From contig PEDN01001362.1 of assembly GCA_003864495.1 (NCBI GenBank), positions 124,001 to 188,000 on the forward strand: a DNA stretch of 64,000 nucleotides, written 5' to 3'. Below are positions 13,340 through 38,600 of the stretch, one piece after another. The notes beneath the pieces were generated by a model, which made no database searches, was not told the origin of the DNA, and was given only the letters and a program-made list of their open reading frames with translations. The first letter of the stretch is position 1; each line of letters begins with the position of its first letter. The DNA is from Nemopilema nomurai. Its lineage: Eukaryota > Cnidaria > Scyphozoa > Rhizostomeae > Rhizostomatidae. A program made the translations under genes and the position numbers.

Positions 13340-15010
13340 ACAATGACTAGACGAATATATAGACTACTTGCTTCCACTGCAAAGGGAAGGGGCCAGATGC
13401 CTTGTTAAAATCTTACTTTTTGTATAGAAATAAAATCTTTCCCAGATTTTCGTTTTTTATAGAACATGGCAGTATAAGCTGATTATTATTTTCATTGAAC
13501 TGGAACGGGGGAGGGGGTGTTGTTGTTTGCTCTTTTGTGATTCTGGTTGATCTCTAATACCTTTCACAGGAAAAATCACCGTATTGATGCTATTAAACAC
13601 CAAAGGATGATCACAAAGAGGGTGCAAGTACCTGGAAACCATAGATATGCCAAGAACGTAATTTACAAGCGTGCAGTTTTTGATAGGTACAGCTTTAATA
13701 TTATACGTCACGTTCCACTCCTCTTTTGGACCATGCGTGAAAGAATTAGCATGTTTATTTCAATTTCCAAGCAATGTTGAAATGGTGCTTCAAGAAGGGG
13801 GGTGATGAAGAGTACCCCTCGGTGGCCATCTAGTTGACAAATTGTTTCGACTTTATGGTAACAGTTTGAAAAGGTACGCATGAAATTTCAGGCAAATTAT
13901 GATTGAATGATCATCGTACAGAAGCACAATTTGTAACCACCAGCAAAAGATCAAGTGCATCTTAATCAAGGCTCATATCTAAAGATGGGCAAAGATTTAG
14001 CTGCTATAAGAGCTTGGTATCTATGTTTAAGTGTAAATAAAAGTCTTGATAAAGGTTGAGCCTGGCATTTTTTTTTAATTTTAACAATTTTAAGCCTCAA
14101 TATTATAATATACTTTATCCTTATAAAAGAAGTGGGTATTAAATTTTGACACAAACACTTTGCACTGTTATCAGCCAAGAAACTGCCTTAGATATGAATG
14201 CTAGGACTACATTGTAAAGAAGAATAAAATCACAACTATCAATGAATATATAAAGGAAATCAGGAAAAAGCCAATGGTGTTCCCGGCGAAATGTGCAGTG
14301 GTTTTGTCACCCTGACAGGCAAGGTCTTTTGGAGTGGAAAGGTGTTACAAACACTTTTAATTGAATATTGGGTTGTTTTGTTTCGTGCTGTAGTGTTGTT
14401 TGGTGAAATAGACACATTTATGCGAGAACCAACGTGCCCATTTCCTTGGATACAACACCCTTGGTGATTAGATGGCATGTTTTTTCTAAAAAAACTCCTT
14501 GGATCTCAGATCAAGAGGTGAGAATAGCCAGTGTGTTTAAATCAACAAAATTATTCGAGGTTGGTTTGCCCTTCCTTCAAAACTAATATTTATTAGCAAC
14601 AACAAATATAGTTGGAATGATTTTGTAATTAGGTGTGCCTAACTGAGTCTAAAACTCTCGACATATTCCTGATCTCCATGGAAATCCCCCTACCCCTTCG
14701 TACACTGCAGCGCGTGTTTCAGTTTCACACAACACGATAGAGGTGAATCGAATGCTATGAATTCAATTCAATTATTCCAATTCACTTCATTCGCAGCCAT
14801 GTCACGTAGGTATGAACCCCCGTCTTTAGCACAGGCCTCCTTCGCCTGTAATCTGTACACGGTTGAATGAACTCGATCTAAACAAAGAGACAGTTGTAGA
14901 ATTCACACAGAGCGATATGAGCAAGGCCAGAATAGCGCCGATCTTATGTTTTCATTTAACGATGACTTAAAAATAATACAGCTGATGTAACCTAATACAG
15001 TTTCAGGAAT

Positions 15011-26149
<11,139 letters not shown>

Positions 26150-28438
26150 GTCACTGCCGGAAGGTTCACGCGTGCTATACAACTGCAGTTTGCAAAATAA
26201 ACAATGTACTGCAGCGTGTCATAAGTGTGAAGGAGTTTGGTTGATAAATTTTGTAGCAGATTAAGGAGTATAAAGATAAACATAGAGATGAATTTTGAAG
26301 GTAAAGCATCGAAATTTAATTATTTAATTTGACGTAGACTCTAGATGTAGATGACTTGAAACGGAAAGCATTGATTCGTTTTTTATATCACGGCTTTAAT
26401 TTTTTGTTTCTTACATTTCGTTGAGTTTTATTACACTTGTGATTTGTAAATATACCACAATGAACCATATTTCGAGTGGCATGTTCATCCTTGTTGGTGT
26501 TTATTTACAGGAATCTCTAGCCTGAATTTTGTGCATTTTGTTTTCAGGAATATTGTAGGTAACCGTCTTTTTCCGTTTCTAGGCTATTTCGAAGATTGTT
26601 GTATTGAACAGATTCATAGTATTGCTGTTAGCAACATTGCTAGGTTGTAGAAGTTTCAAATTATAATATACATAGGTTATGGACTTCTTCGATTTTTAGC
26701 TGAAATTTTTATTATTTGAAAATATTCCAGGTGTAATCTTTGAATTTCGCATGACACTGTATATAGTACACAATTTCCGTTGTCAGATTAAAATATCGAT
26801 TTGGAAGGATAAGAATTGATTTCTTTGACATCTGATTGTCAAAGGGAAATTAATTTTTGGTTAGATTCAAATCCCCTATGTTCTGCATATAATTTCAAAA
26901 GATTGTGATAATCCTTTGAAGTGTTCATATCATGTTTACTGTATTGATTAAAAGTGGTATTTTTGAATTTGTTTGGATACCGTGTAATGCCTTTATTTAG
27001 TTATATACCGATGCCTCCTTGCATTTTGTCATACACACATGCATCAGGATATTATACGTGCTTTTCTGTCAGCGTTGCATTTGTGGCGTGTTAATAATTG
27101 TTGTTATGTATAGAACCCGATTCTAGTCGACGTGGCGTTTCCGATGAGCAGGGACTCTCGACGGCACATCGTCTAGTCTTCAAGAATTATTTTTTACACT
27201 TTGATAGATTTTTAACCAATTTACATGGCAAACGACTTCAAGGTTTCGCATAGCTATTCATAGATGCTTTCATAATCGTGAGAATTTTAATTTTTCACAA
27301 GCTTTTCCGTAGCTTTCAGTACCGTTGCAAACTTAAGCTAACGAATGTACCAAAAATGACGGCACTCTGTTATAAAGGGCCTAATTCCACCAACTGATTT
27401 ATGAGACAGAATTTTAGCAGTAAATCAGAAAAGCACAAGAGTTATGCTGACTTCCCTGTTGATTTAACAGAGTGCCATTTCAGCAAACTTATTGTATATT
27501 CAAAGTTTTATATTGACGGTATTTATAGCTATCAAATATATTTTCAAGTTCAGTTAATGCCTATCATTTATCAGTTTCATTAAATATTTTTGTTCTCGAC
27601 CCCCTAACATTTATTAAGAAGTCATATGCAAGGTATTTCCTGGAAAAGTTTCCTTTTTAATTTTTACAAAAGTTACCACACATTAGATGTTAGAGAATGT
27701 ATAGCAATAGTTGTATCAAAGGTAGTTTTTGCAGTTTTGAATGATAAAAGTAATTCTATATTATGATATCGTTAATGAATTTCATAGTTAATTGGAATCA
27801 TTACAAAAAATTGTTCGTTCTTTGTTGGTGTTATGATTAGATGACATCGGTTATGTGAAAATTTATTGTGTCTTCGAAGATAATGAAAAGTCAACTAAAT
27901 CACATTTATCGTTCATGCATATATTCTTTTTTTAATTCTTGACAACCTTGAGCAATAATTCAGGAGGCACTGATTTGAAATAAATAGCCAATAGTAGAAT
28001 TAATGTTCCCAGGATATTAGACTTACTGTTAGAAGCTTTTAAATCTAAAGGAACTAATTCTATGACTCCGTGCCATACTTTTACACAAGTACGTGTAGTG
28101 AATGTAAGGATATACTTTCCCGGCTTCGTATAGAAAAGTGACGTGGAAAGAGAAGACTTGTCAGTTTTGTGATTCTTTTGATTGCATAAATGTGCTCTTT
28201 GGATATATTTTACTCTTCTATCCTCAACCTTAAAGTGCAAGCCATCGCTGCATTTTGAAGAATTCGACTATCTTATGTTTGTCATCCTTGCTGACCTTGC
28301 AGGGGTGAACGAGGCGGCTACCATGGTTACAGAGGATCAAGCTCAACAATATGGCGGTCACATTTGACTTTTGAACGTTTGTAGAAAGTGAGCATTTGTG
28401 TTTATAATTTCCTGACTGCACGCAATTAAATAATAAAT
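26150..28438. other. Intergenic interval between the ACK-like kinase and LRRC23
   Basis: A+T-rich sequence with no supportable gene. It should contain the kinase 3' UTR at its left end and the LRRC23 promoter at its right end. An AATAAA at 26196-26201, 47 bases past the stop, is a candidate poly(A) signal. A good acceptor near 28302 (CTTGCAG) might begin an LRRC23 5' UTR exon. The open frames here (up to about 100 codons) have no recognisable content. Confidence 0.55.
26196..26201 (+). promoter_or_regulatory. Candidate poly(A) signal AATAAA of the ACK-like kinase gene
   Basis: The first canonical AATAAA after the terminal TGA, 47 bases downstream. Placement is plausible, but in A+T-rich DNA such hexamers also occur by chance. 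Confidence 0.35.
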
Positions 28439-31400
28439 ATGTCAGAGTTTTCCGACTTTGAAGATGAAGAAGGCGTTGAAGAGCCAGATATTGATAATGA
28501 AGATGGAGAAGATAAGGAAGAGGAAGATGTGGTGAGAATTTTGTTTAGGCCAAATTTCCAGTTCATAGTCTTTCCAATAGGTTATGGAAGGGTTCAGATA
28601 GTCTTTATTTTTAAACCAGCTACAAAGTTTGAAGCTGATAACATTTTTTTATAATTTCATATTGTTCCTAACCAATGTACATCCATAAAGTATATGTGCA
28701 TCGTATAAATTTCCCACCCTAGAGTGCGACTTTCGCAGACCTGATGCAGTAAAAAATTTTCCGAGATAAGAAGATTTGTTTTATTACTTAGAGTAACTGA
28801 AGAATGAACCAAAGCCGAAAAGTAATATAGCAAGCAGCACTCTTCAACTTTTGTAAATTTTTCCACATATTTCTTTTGCAAGCATGGATCAATACTTGTG
28901 TCCATACTGCTTACCATCGTGTATAAAATTTTCATACCGGAAAGGTTTCCGGCAAATTCAACAGGGTTTGGTAGTTTCTTAGACCCGTTTTAAACACTCC
29001 AGAATTTTAGTTTGCACTTATTGCAATTAACGGGAATAGAAGCATAGATCAAGCATTTTCAAAAAATAGACAGTACAGAGCCTGCGCAGTGTAGTCACAT
29101 CGTAACAGTGCACGTGAAGTAGATTCAAAGGCATATTGCGTGCAATCTACAGTGGAAGTGACCACGGAACATGGTGTTTGGTTGACGTTTGATTGACAGT
29201 TCCAGCTTGTTGGCTCGGAGCCATTTAAATATGCTTCAATTCTCTTTAATGTGTATTTTCCTCAGCAATCCACAGTTGCTGGTTGTTATTTTGGAAGGTA
29301 GAATAACATTCATATTGCCTATTCTTTCTCTCTTGTCTAGGAGCCAACTGACAATCCTTTAACAAAGGATGTTATTGGCGACTGCTTGTCACTCATCTGT
29401 AAAACAGGAAATGGTCTTGCTCATGCCTATGTAAGACTGGATGTTCACGAAAGGTATACTACAGTTCTATGACTGACAGAAGTAGCTCTATCTTGACTAG
29501 GATCTGTGGATTTGGCAAAGGAAAACCATCTATAATCATTTACTCGTTTAATCCAGGCTTACTTGTTTTTAGCAGTTATTTTTTAAAAGTGTGACCTGCC
29601 CAGGAATCAATGTATTAATGTAAAGTTAGATAGTAACTGATACATAGAACATGCATACATAGTAATATGGCATGAAAATTGAATGTTCTTTGAAAATCGT
29701 CATGAGTCTGCGTACATCAAGGACTGTTTGTTAACAGTCTTCTATTTTGTTTTTAATTTCACTGCTAGATGCTGTTATAACATAATTCTTACTATATTAA
29801 TGCTGATTCAATGTCACATAGTCGTTAACTCAATTCAATTGTATGATACTAATTTCTTCTTAATGACTATGTTTAATTGCTAATTTTTATCTTGTAATAT
29901 TTTGCTTTTTCTTTTAGGAATTTGACAGATATAAGCATACTGAACTGCTTCATCCACCTTCGATATGTGGTGGGTTATTTAACTTTTTGCATCTTTTTAG
30001 CTACCAGTTTGGCTAGTAATTATTGCATTATTATTTTTTCAGTCCCCAAGAAGTGACTGCTCCAATTCATGAAATAATTCTTTAGATTGAAATTCAATTT
30101 TTCCCATGATTTGTGTTCTGCTTGTGACATAGAGCCTTTATTTTTTATTCTAGGACATAAGTGGAAACAAACTCAAAGAAATTACAGCCTTGAATTCACT
30201 TACTCATTTACTAACACTTAAGGCTGATAAAAATCTTCTACGAAGTGGCAAAATGGAAGAGGTACAAGATATTACCCATATTAAATCATTGGACTTTAAT
30301 GGTGGGGGGAACTTGTCTGTTATTGCTTGTCCTAGTTATAAGTTTACTGTTCATAAATGTATCCTTGTTCTGTCTACATGTGCACATCACTACCCCCTAA
30401 ACCCCCCCTCCCCTCTAAAGGTGCTTCCTACATTTCTAGCAAAAGGGCTTTTAACAAAACTGCTTCAAAACAAACGTGATCTCATTCCCATACATGACAG
30501 CTAGTCTTTTAGAGAATATCTTTAATTATTTGAAAAAATCTTCACCAATTGGCTCCACTATATGCAGTTGTTGGTGTAGCATTCTGCATATTTGTGGTGC
30601 ATTAAGCCATTCACAAGTTTGTTCAGAATAAGAATGTAATACAATGTTATTTGACCAAGTCATGTAGATTTAAACTACCTCTAAATTAATCACTTTGATA
30701 CAATGACTTCAAATTGTTTTGATTTGTTGCAGATGCCATACCTGCAAGTTGCCAGTTTTGCCCAGAATAAGATTATGGATACTGAAGGGTTTGATCATCC
30801 ACTGCTTGAGTCTTTGAATTTGAGAAGTAAGTTTGACCAAATGATGAGAAGGTGTATTAGGATTGATTCAATGTGCTCACAGGAACGCTTTTTCCAACCA
30901 AGCCTTTCTGATCGAATATTTTGAATGATTAAAAGAGTAGCAAAGTATCAATGCTTTTAGGGACAATTGTTAAGCATTCGATTATTTGAAGGAAATCTCT
31001 AGAAGAAGTAATGGATAAACGATTCCAGCTCAAAGATGGTAAGCATCTGGCTGGAACTCCCCATATTCAGACATCTATTGGCTACAAAGCAGGGTAAACT
31101 GTTGCTGTTTTCATGGTAAATGCTCCTTTGTCCTCCAGCGGTCACTGCTGAAATTAATCGCCATGTAGTTGAGAGCAAGTTGTCCCTGGTGCACGGAATA
31201 CTGACACGTTATAGTTGTTTAAACTTTTACTGAAAGGCAAAAAATTACCGACTGCTTTTACAAAAAGTGACACCCCCACACCCCCCACACCCCCTACTTT
31301 GGCACGCCCCTGCCTGTTCATTATGCAGTTTTCTGCTCTTACTCCCCTCTACCTATTTCTAACATATAAATTGACCCTAATTTACAAATATTTTTCTGAC

Positions 31401-33782
31401 AGATAATGAGATAATCGAAGTGACTGGCCTTAGCCCCAAGAGACTTGGGCGACTGAAAACTTTGGAACTGAGAAGCAATAAACTGATCAGTACAAAAGGA
31501 ATCGAGCTGCCAAATTTAACAAGACTTTATTTGGTAACTTCTTTTAACCTTTACTTACATTATGTCTCTGAATATGCGTGTAAATGAGATGAAATGATAA
31601 CATCTTATTTATTACTGTGCTGCATATACAACTAATACTTTGCATGTTGTGCTTTGCTAGCAGGTATAAATCATTTTTCATGAAATCAACGTTACTTGGT
31701 TTCAATCCTTATTTCTAATTTAAGAGTCACATACCTCTTTATCCCTCTGTTCACTATTATTTCATTTTTGAGCGACTGACCTTCAGTATCCACCCCAGAG
31801 GGGGAGGGAGGGTAAGTCGATGATCAGATTTATTTGTGTTCCTGCTAAATGTCTCCTTTAAGGAAGATGTTGCTCGATAAAGTTGCTTCTCCAAAAGACA
31901 TCTCCCACGTTTTCTGAGAGTTTAAAGAGCGTCATTGAAAAGTTTTTTCTACCTCCATTCTGTAGGGCTAGACTTGGCACTGATAATCGTTCTACATTTC
32001 AGGCTGCAAACAAAATTCGCTCGTTCGAAGGCCTATCCAATCTCAATCGTTTGGTGTTTTTACATCTACGTGGAAACAACATCGAAAAACTTGATGGCTT
32101 TTCCGAAGAAATGTCCAATCTTCAGTACCTGAATCTCAGGTAAGAGACATGTATTTCTCTAGTGTCGACCTTGCCATTATGAAAATGCCCAGGTGCTTGT
32201 CCATTTGGCGGGTAAGTTATGTCTTTGCCGATGAAGTCTTGTTAGTCAAGTTCTATTAACTGGCATATTAACTATTGTAATTCTTATAATTGATATTACA
32301 GCAAAAATTAGGGAATAATGGTCAATAATTGGGTCCATTTTTACTTTTTGCTTCTTCCCATGAGGTCGCAAATTCTATGAACTTTTTCGAAACTTTTATG
32401 CACTACTTTATATCGTCGCAAGATGATTTTGGGTTCCTAGTGTCGATTGCTAACTGCATCCATTCAACTGTAAATGTTAAAATGCCTTTTTCGGTGCACT
32501 GCTTTTACAGTGTTCATTACTGTGCATGCGAAAAAGGATAATCACTCTCAGAGGAAAATAAGTGTACAAAAGGATAAATAAAACAAAATTTATGCTCAGT
32601 CCATTCAACAGTACGCTTCAGTGTATCAGTTTTTTGTAGCCATGCATGCTCGAATCTGTAAAATAGCTACAACCAGGCCATTTTGAATTTCAGACAAAAT
32701 AACATTTCTGAATTATCAGAAGTAACCAAACTAAAGTGTCTTCCAATGCTACGAGCACTGGTTTTACTTGGTAAGTTGCAGACTTTTAATATTTTTGTAA
32801 TTTTTTAAAAAGTCATTATTGATTTTTTATTTCATAAAAGTCTAGACTTTTTTATCAAGGGTCGTCAAATTCAGTTCAAACGTTGGTTATCATTTGCCAA
32901 ACGCGCTCTTGCAGTGATTATTCCCTTCTTTCCTTAATTCAGTTATAATGCGTAACCTGAAAATATAGTCTGTTGTTATCAAAATGGGTACTTCTCTTGA
33001 GCTTTTATCAGTGAAAGTATGCCAATTTTCTTTTCTTAGAGAACCCAGTGTGTATGGAAAATGGCTACCGAATTGAAGTGTTGATATTGCTGCGGAGGCT
33101 TGAGCGACTCGACAAGGATCCTATTAATGAGGAGGAGCGTCAGGAGGCAGAAGAGGTATGACGTCACTGACTTGTGGCAAACCTTATTCTTGTGTTGTTG
33201 GTGTTGTCAAATAGAAGTTAAAATTCACCCATTAGCCCGAAAAAATCAGCTGATGTTAAAAGAGGCTTTGTCAGATATGTTTTCTAGATTCTCAAGTTTT
33301 TAGATTTTCAAAAGAATTTCTTTCCCTTAACATTCATGTATTGCAATATATTCTTTTATCGCTTAGATATATGAACAAAGAAGGCAGGAAGAAGCACAGA
33401 GCGTAAGTAGTTAATCATCGGTTCGAAATGATGATAATCAAGCCTAAGCGTTGGATAGTCTGCTTCGTTTGTTTCGTGTGCCAGCGAGTATAAAAAGTCT
33501 TTCAACACAAGAAACCATCGATCTTGCAGATTTCTCGCCTCGTCAAACTTTAAATAATGATAGAAAGAGGGAAAAAATTTGCCAGTGATGTTAGTACTGG
33601 CAATTGGCTCCATTTCTCTTTAATTTTGCTTTTGTTTCACCGTTTAAGTTTTCGAAGATTCTCTTATAGTAGTCATGTTCTGGAAGAAATGTTCCAGGTC
33701 CTCATTTCAAAATCTCATTTCTTCTTCTTCCCGTTAACAGGCTGGTGCAGAGGTTATTCAGCTAGAGGAAGAAGATGACTGA
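28439..33782 (+). CDS. LRRC23: LRRC23, leucine-rich repeat radial-spoke protein, complete, 11 coding exons
   Basis: Family role: LRRC23 is a component of radial spoke 3 head/stalk in motile cilia and sperm flagella. Exons: 28439-28531, 29341-29453, 29918-29969, 30154-30261, 30733-30826, 31403-31533, 32003-32139, 32694-32770, 33040-33155, 33367-33402, 33741-33782; all phases join to give 332 residues, close to the human 343. The protein has an acidic N-terminus (residues 1-31, rich in Asp and Glu), the diagnostic stretch SLICKTGNGLAHAYVRLDV, HLRYVDISGN, then about eight leucine-rich repeats (LKTLELRSNKL, LVFLHLRGNNIEKLDGFS, LQYLNLRQNNI), an LRR cap (LRALVLLENPVC) and a charged C-terminus ending EEDD. 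An in-frame TAA nine bases before the ATG supports this start. Presence of this gene implies an organism with motile cilia or flagella. No breaks are seen. Confidence 0.94.
31269..31310. repeat. C-rich low-complexity tract in an LRRC23 intron
   Basis: About 40 bp of CACCCCC repeats upstream of the exon at 31403. It is low-complexity sequence only. Confidence 0.6.
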
Positions 33783-35619
33783 ATTTGTTAAAGCGCAGTT
33801 TTGTTGTTAAAATGTGTTGTGTTAATCTTCGAGTATGTTATCTTAACTTAAAGTGATAAAGAAAGCTCTGAAAATTTGGTCATTTGACGTTATGCTTTGC
33901 TGCAGAAAAGAGTCAAATTTCTACTAGCTGAATTATTCTGGCGTAATGTAAGATGACGTCTCTAATGCCAATTTTTCTCCATTTCCTACCTCTGTTTCTA
34001 CATCTGTTTTCTTTCTTTTCCTAATTCATCTATTTGCTTTTTTCTTTATTTCTTTTGACTTCCTTCTTTCTTTGTTTTTCATTCTTCTCTCTTTTTGACT
34101 TCTTCCTTACTTCATGTTCTTTTCCTCTTTCTTTGTTGCTACTCAACCCAGTGGTCATTTTTTCATCCTTCTTTTTTGAGTTAATTCCTAGACCTGCAAC
34201 TACGCTGAAATTAGAAAACGATTTGCAGAGTTTTCAGTTGTACAAATCTCTCATCTGACTATTCAAATGTCGAAAAGTTGTATGTTTAAAATATATCCTT
34301 TTCGATTTCTTCCGCCAACTTTATTTTGTGCTTCAATTTGAATTGCATTCACCTTGTTGATATCACCGAGAAAGAGAAAATTTCATGATTTTGGCCCACT
34401 GCTAAAAAGTAACGTACAGTGAGAAAGCATTATTGCATTGGTTGACAAAGAAGCAGCATTTTTTTATTGTAAATACAGATATCTCGTTCTTTGTATATGC
34501 ATCTTATTTTTGAGCGAATTGGCATTTCTAACTGTATGGCTACTTTTTTCTGTCTTAACTGAGTTATGATCAGTTACTTGTTGTTTCTTTCTCAATTATT
34601 TCTTTTAATGTTTCGCTCTTTGGACTGAAGATGTATCTTTGTTCAGCGCAGCCAAAATATATGCATCTCGCAATTTTATGAGTAGAATTTTTGGCTTAGA
34701 ACGCCTCGCTCAACAGATTAAAAAATTAAAGGTGTTGTTTCAAATTTTCATCCTAATGACAACAGAATGTTAGCAGCCAGCAACAGTAAAAATTGAATTC
34801 AGCACACTTTAGGATATATTATGACTTTTTCCTCCTGTGAGAAGGTCAAACTTCCTCGTGTTCTTTTGCCTGCTAAGAATGCTACTGTCATTGCGCGTTG
34901 CGCGTAACCACACATCAAGTTAAAGAAGCGTTACTATCAATTTCGCTCATTTTCGGCACTGCATTGGAGAAACGCTTTATGTTACCATGCACGGATAATT
35001 ATAGGATAATAAATACCAGCGGATGATCTTTGATTTGCATCAAATTTTCATTATGATTTTCTGAAATCTCCAATCTCGACGACTATTTGATTATTAGCTG
35101 TGCATCGGTAAAAGATGCCATCAAATTTCAGCCAAAAATTTGGATAATCAACTTTGTTATGAGCTTATGTATTTAAGTAAATTATATCGATTACCATGAT
35201 GATATTGCATCGGCAATGCTTCAGAACTGAATGTTGATTGACAAACTCTATACTGGGGCGCCCTGTGTTGGGGGTAACGGTACCAATACACTTGAACAAA
35301 GCATTGAGTTTTTCTGCTTCCAAAGTTGCAAGAAGACATTGACTACAAGAAGTATTCCAGCACACTTAAAATTAAAATGCTGTTATAAGAATTTTGCTTG
35401 CCTGTGAATGCCTTTGAAGTCGATCAACTATAACCGAACTAAACTAGGAACAAGTTATGGAAAAGCGAATATTCATTCACTGAGAAAATCATTGCGGAGT
35501 CTATAGCATGAGCACGAGGCCTCCATTGGCTCGAGGCCAGAGGATTTTTCTAATGGCGGGAACAAGAAGTCTCTATTTATGTGTAAAAATACTGATCTCA
35601 AAAACAATATGATTTGAAA
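33783..35619. other. Intergenic interval between LRRC23 and REV1
   Basis: No gene is supported. The left part should be the LRRC23 3' UTR. From about 33960 to 34140 the + strand is strongly pyrimidine-rich (TTTCTT-type), a degenerate polypyrimidine repeat. The stretch before 35620 must hold the REV1 promoter and leader. Nothing else stands out. Confidence 0.55.
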
Positions 35620-38600
35620 ATGTTTTTCCAACAAGAAAGCGAAAAAACAGAGGATGAATCAAATAGATCAGATAAAGATAGATTAAAGAGTGGAGCAAAA
35701 AGAAAGAAAGATGATGGCTGGGGTGGAGAAAGCTGGGTAAGTGTCCTTCGTAGAAGTGACTTGTTTCGTTAGAAAACTTGAAAGTTTATCCTTTTAGTTA
35801 CTATTTATAACATTTATATGATTCTAGGTCTATTATTAGTGTTTAGCAGAAAACTTACTATTATTTAGGCCTTAAATTTTTTTTTTGCCTTAAACTTTTT
35901 TTAGCATGGTTACATGCGAGAAAAGGAAAGAAAACTTCAGGAGCAGTTTGAAAATCTGAACAACAAAGACAATTTGCAAGAGAAGTAAAATTGATTTTAT
36001 TTTGCTGACTGTACCCAAGAAACCTTTAAAGTTTATATGGCATTGGAGAAAAAGATTGCTTAAACTTCATGCTTGATCTGCCCTGTTGTGCTTCAACTAT
36101 TGTACCTTTTTACTTTCTTCTTTTTAACATCTTTACAATTTAGGGTATTAATTTGCCACATTCATTCTTTCTAGATCTGATATCTTCAATGGAGTGTGCA
36201 TCTTTGTCAATGGCTACACAAGTGTGTTTTATTAGTTCCTTTTGTAAAATCCATTTCTTGTACAACAAAGTTGATCAAGTGTATCTGTGACTTCCCAAAA
36301 TAACTTCCAGCTAGTAACGTTATATGTCATACCTTACAAGCAGCCATTTATCAGGGCCCCACCCCAATCTAGAGATCTGAGTCTAGAAGTCTAGAAACCA
36401 GAGTAAAATTGCTGTTGCCTTTTGAAATGTATCACTTAATCTTTTTATAATAGACTCCAAGTCAGTCTTCAGCCCTGCTTGGCAACTATATGAATTTAAT
36501 TTTTAGACCCATCTTCAGACCAGTTAAAGCAAATAATGGCAGAAAATGGTGGCCAATACCAACATTATTATCACAAAAAGAAGTGTACTCACATAATTGC
36601 AACCAATCTCCCAGACAGCAAGATTAAGCAGCTCAAGTGAGTTAAACAAATAAAGAAAAGATAAAGGACCTTGCGCTAAACATTAGTTATTTAAAATGCA
36701 TTTTGTTGGAAAGACTATTTCAAATTATATTTGATATTTTGCTGTTGAATAGACTAGACCACCGTCAATCACCAATCAACCACCTAGAATCACAACAACA
36801 TGAGGTTTAAATTACAATGTATCTCAAATGGCTAGTTATAGTGTAAGGAGGTAGTTTGCAGAGCTCACAATTGAAGCCTGATTTTCATTTCCATTAGAGA
36901 TGAAAAGGTTGTTCACCCTGACTGGATTTTAGAGAGGTAAATCTTTAATTATTTACTTTGCTGTATTTTTGAGTCTAACTATATTAAGTATTTGATGAAA
37001 ATCAATAATTAATATTTTTGTGTCAGTGTTTCAAATATTTGTTTGTTTTTATTTCCATTGTGGTTGGAGACATTCAAGTATCATCTTGCAAAGCATCTTG
37101 TTTCTTGTGTCAAGAACTGGGTACTGCTTTTAAGGAGACCTAATTTGGCGACTTTGAGTTACCGCTGCTTTGAAAATCTTCGAAACATAAGCAATTTTAA
37201 AAAATTTTGTGCCAAATTCTTTGTTTTGTGCGTGCGATGATTAGTATGCCTTGGACAATTTGCGCGTGTGCGATTGCACGCTTCATATTACAAAGACTGT
37301 AAATTTTCTTTTTTTAAGAAGTAAATATTTGATTATGTGATTTCATGTTTTTGTATTCACAGTGTTAAATCTGGTAGACTGCTCTCGGTTGAAAAGTATC
37401 GCTTGTATTGGGGGAAAAAGGAAGCAAAGGCTTTCATGAATTTCCAGCCAAAGGAGATTTGTAGCAAATCAAAGGAATCAGTTGACAATGACAACTCACC
37501 TCTAGACAGCCCTGCTGAAACTGAGCCAGTAATACAAAACGCACTGGCCAATGCAACTTTTAGCTCTTTGCCCCTAAGTGATAAACATGTCAATTGCCCT
37601 TCCACCAGTACATTACCTACAAGAATGCCAAATGAACTACAGAGAGAATTTACCTCACTTGAAGAAACTGGTATTGCATATAGTAAGCAAGGTGGTGATG
37701 CTGATGGGAGCTTCTCGACAGGGGATCATTTAGATTCTTGTGCTTCAAGTGATGCTGACTATGACAGTATTAGCATGGGTCTCACAATGAAGGATAGAAT
37801 AACAGACAGCCATGCAAATCTAGAACTAGAAGGAGATTATTCAACAAGTGGGCCTAGTCTTACAAAGCATGATTACAGTAGTACTTCGCCAACAAAAACC
37901 ATGGGCAAGGCCGGAGATCCAGGATTCATGAGTGAGTTTTATTCCAACTCAAGGCTCCACCACTTGTCCATGTGGAGAAGCGAGCTCAAACGGTTTGCAA
38001 CTATGATTCATAAAGCCTCTTTGTCGAAGAGTGCCAGAAAGAGGTCAAAAGACGAAAATGAAAGATTAATCATGCATATCGATTTGGATTCGTTTTTTGT
38101 TTCTGTGGCGTTAAGAGAAAAGCCAGATTTGAAAGGAAAGCCAGTTGCAGTTTGCCACGCATCAAAGGGTGTGTTTTAATGTCTTATTCATCGATAACAC
38201 GGAAGGACGAGTATTTTTAAGCCGAAGTCGTTTATTATCATCACATTTAACAAAATCGCAATCAATATAATAATAATCATCAATGTTATCAACATCATCA
38301 TCATAATCGTTGTCATCACAACCATAATAACAATCAGTATCAAAATTTGGTTTCGAATGCCTTAATTTCGTTGAAAAATTCTTATCCCATTAAGAAGCCT
38401 TTTTGGCCACCTATTGAAAATTTTACCTTATCACCAATGTTAGGAAACCATTTGCCTATGGACGCTACATTTCCCATAGCTGATAACTACGTTTATGCAT
38501 CCTTTTGAGGCGTCTTTTTGTTAATTTCTGTCTGTGTCTTAAGCTTTGTATCGACGCCTCATTTCATGCAGGCTCTGCAACCGCATCTAATATGAATTCA

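Larger units (their letters stand above)
5812..15006. other. Gene-poor 9.2-kb interval between CDKAL1 and the ACK-like kinase
   Basis: I find no reading frame here with recognisable domain content; all open frames are under about 90 codons and look random. It should hold the CDKAL1 3' UTR (no AATAAA stands out close to 5811) and the promoter and 5' UTR exon or exons of the downstream kinase, whose first coding exon starts right after an acceptor at 15001-15006. Visible structure: a 20-bp tandem repeat at 6015-6074, a perfect CRE palindrome TGACGTCA at 8022-8029, a GAATTGA/GTTGAA-rich stretch around 9030-9240, a G/C-rich inverted repeat at 11185-11390, a near-perfect 19-bp palindrome at 11503-11521, and a (TA)20 run at 13298-13337. 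Confidence 0.6.
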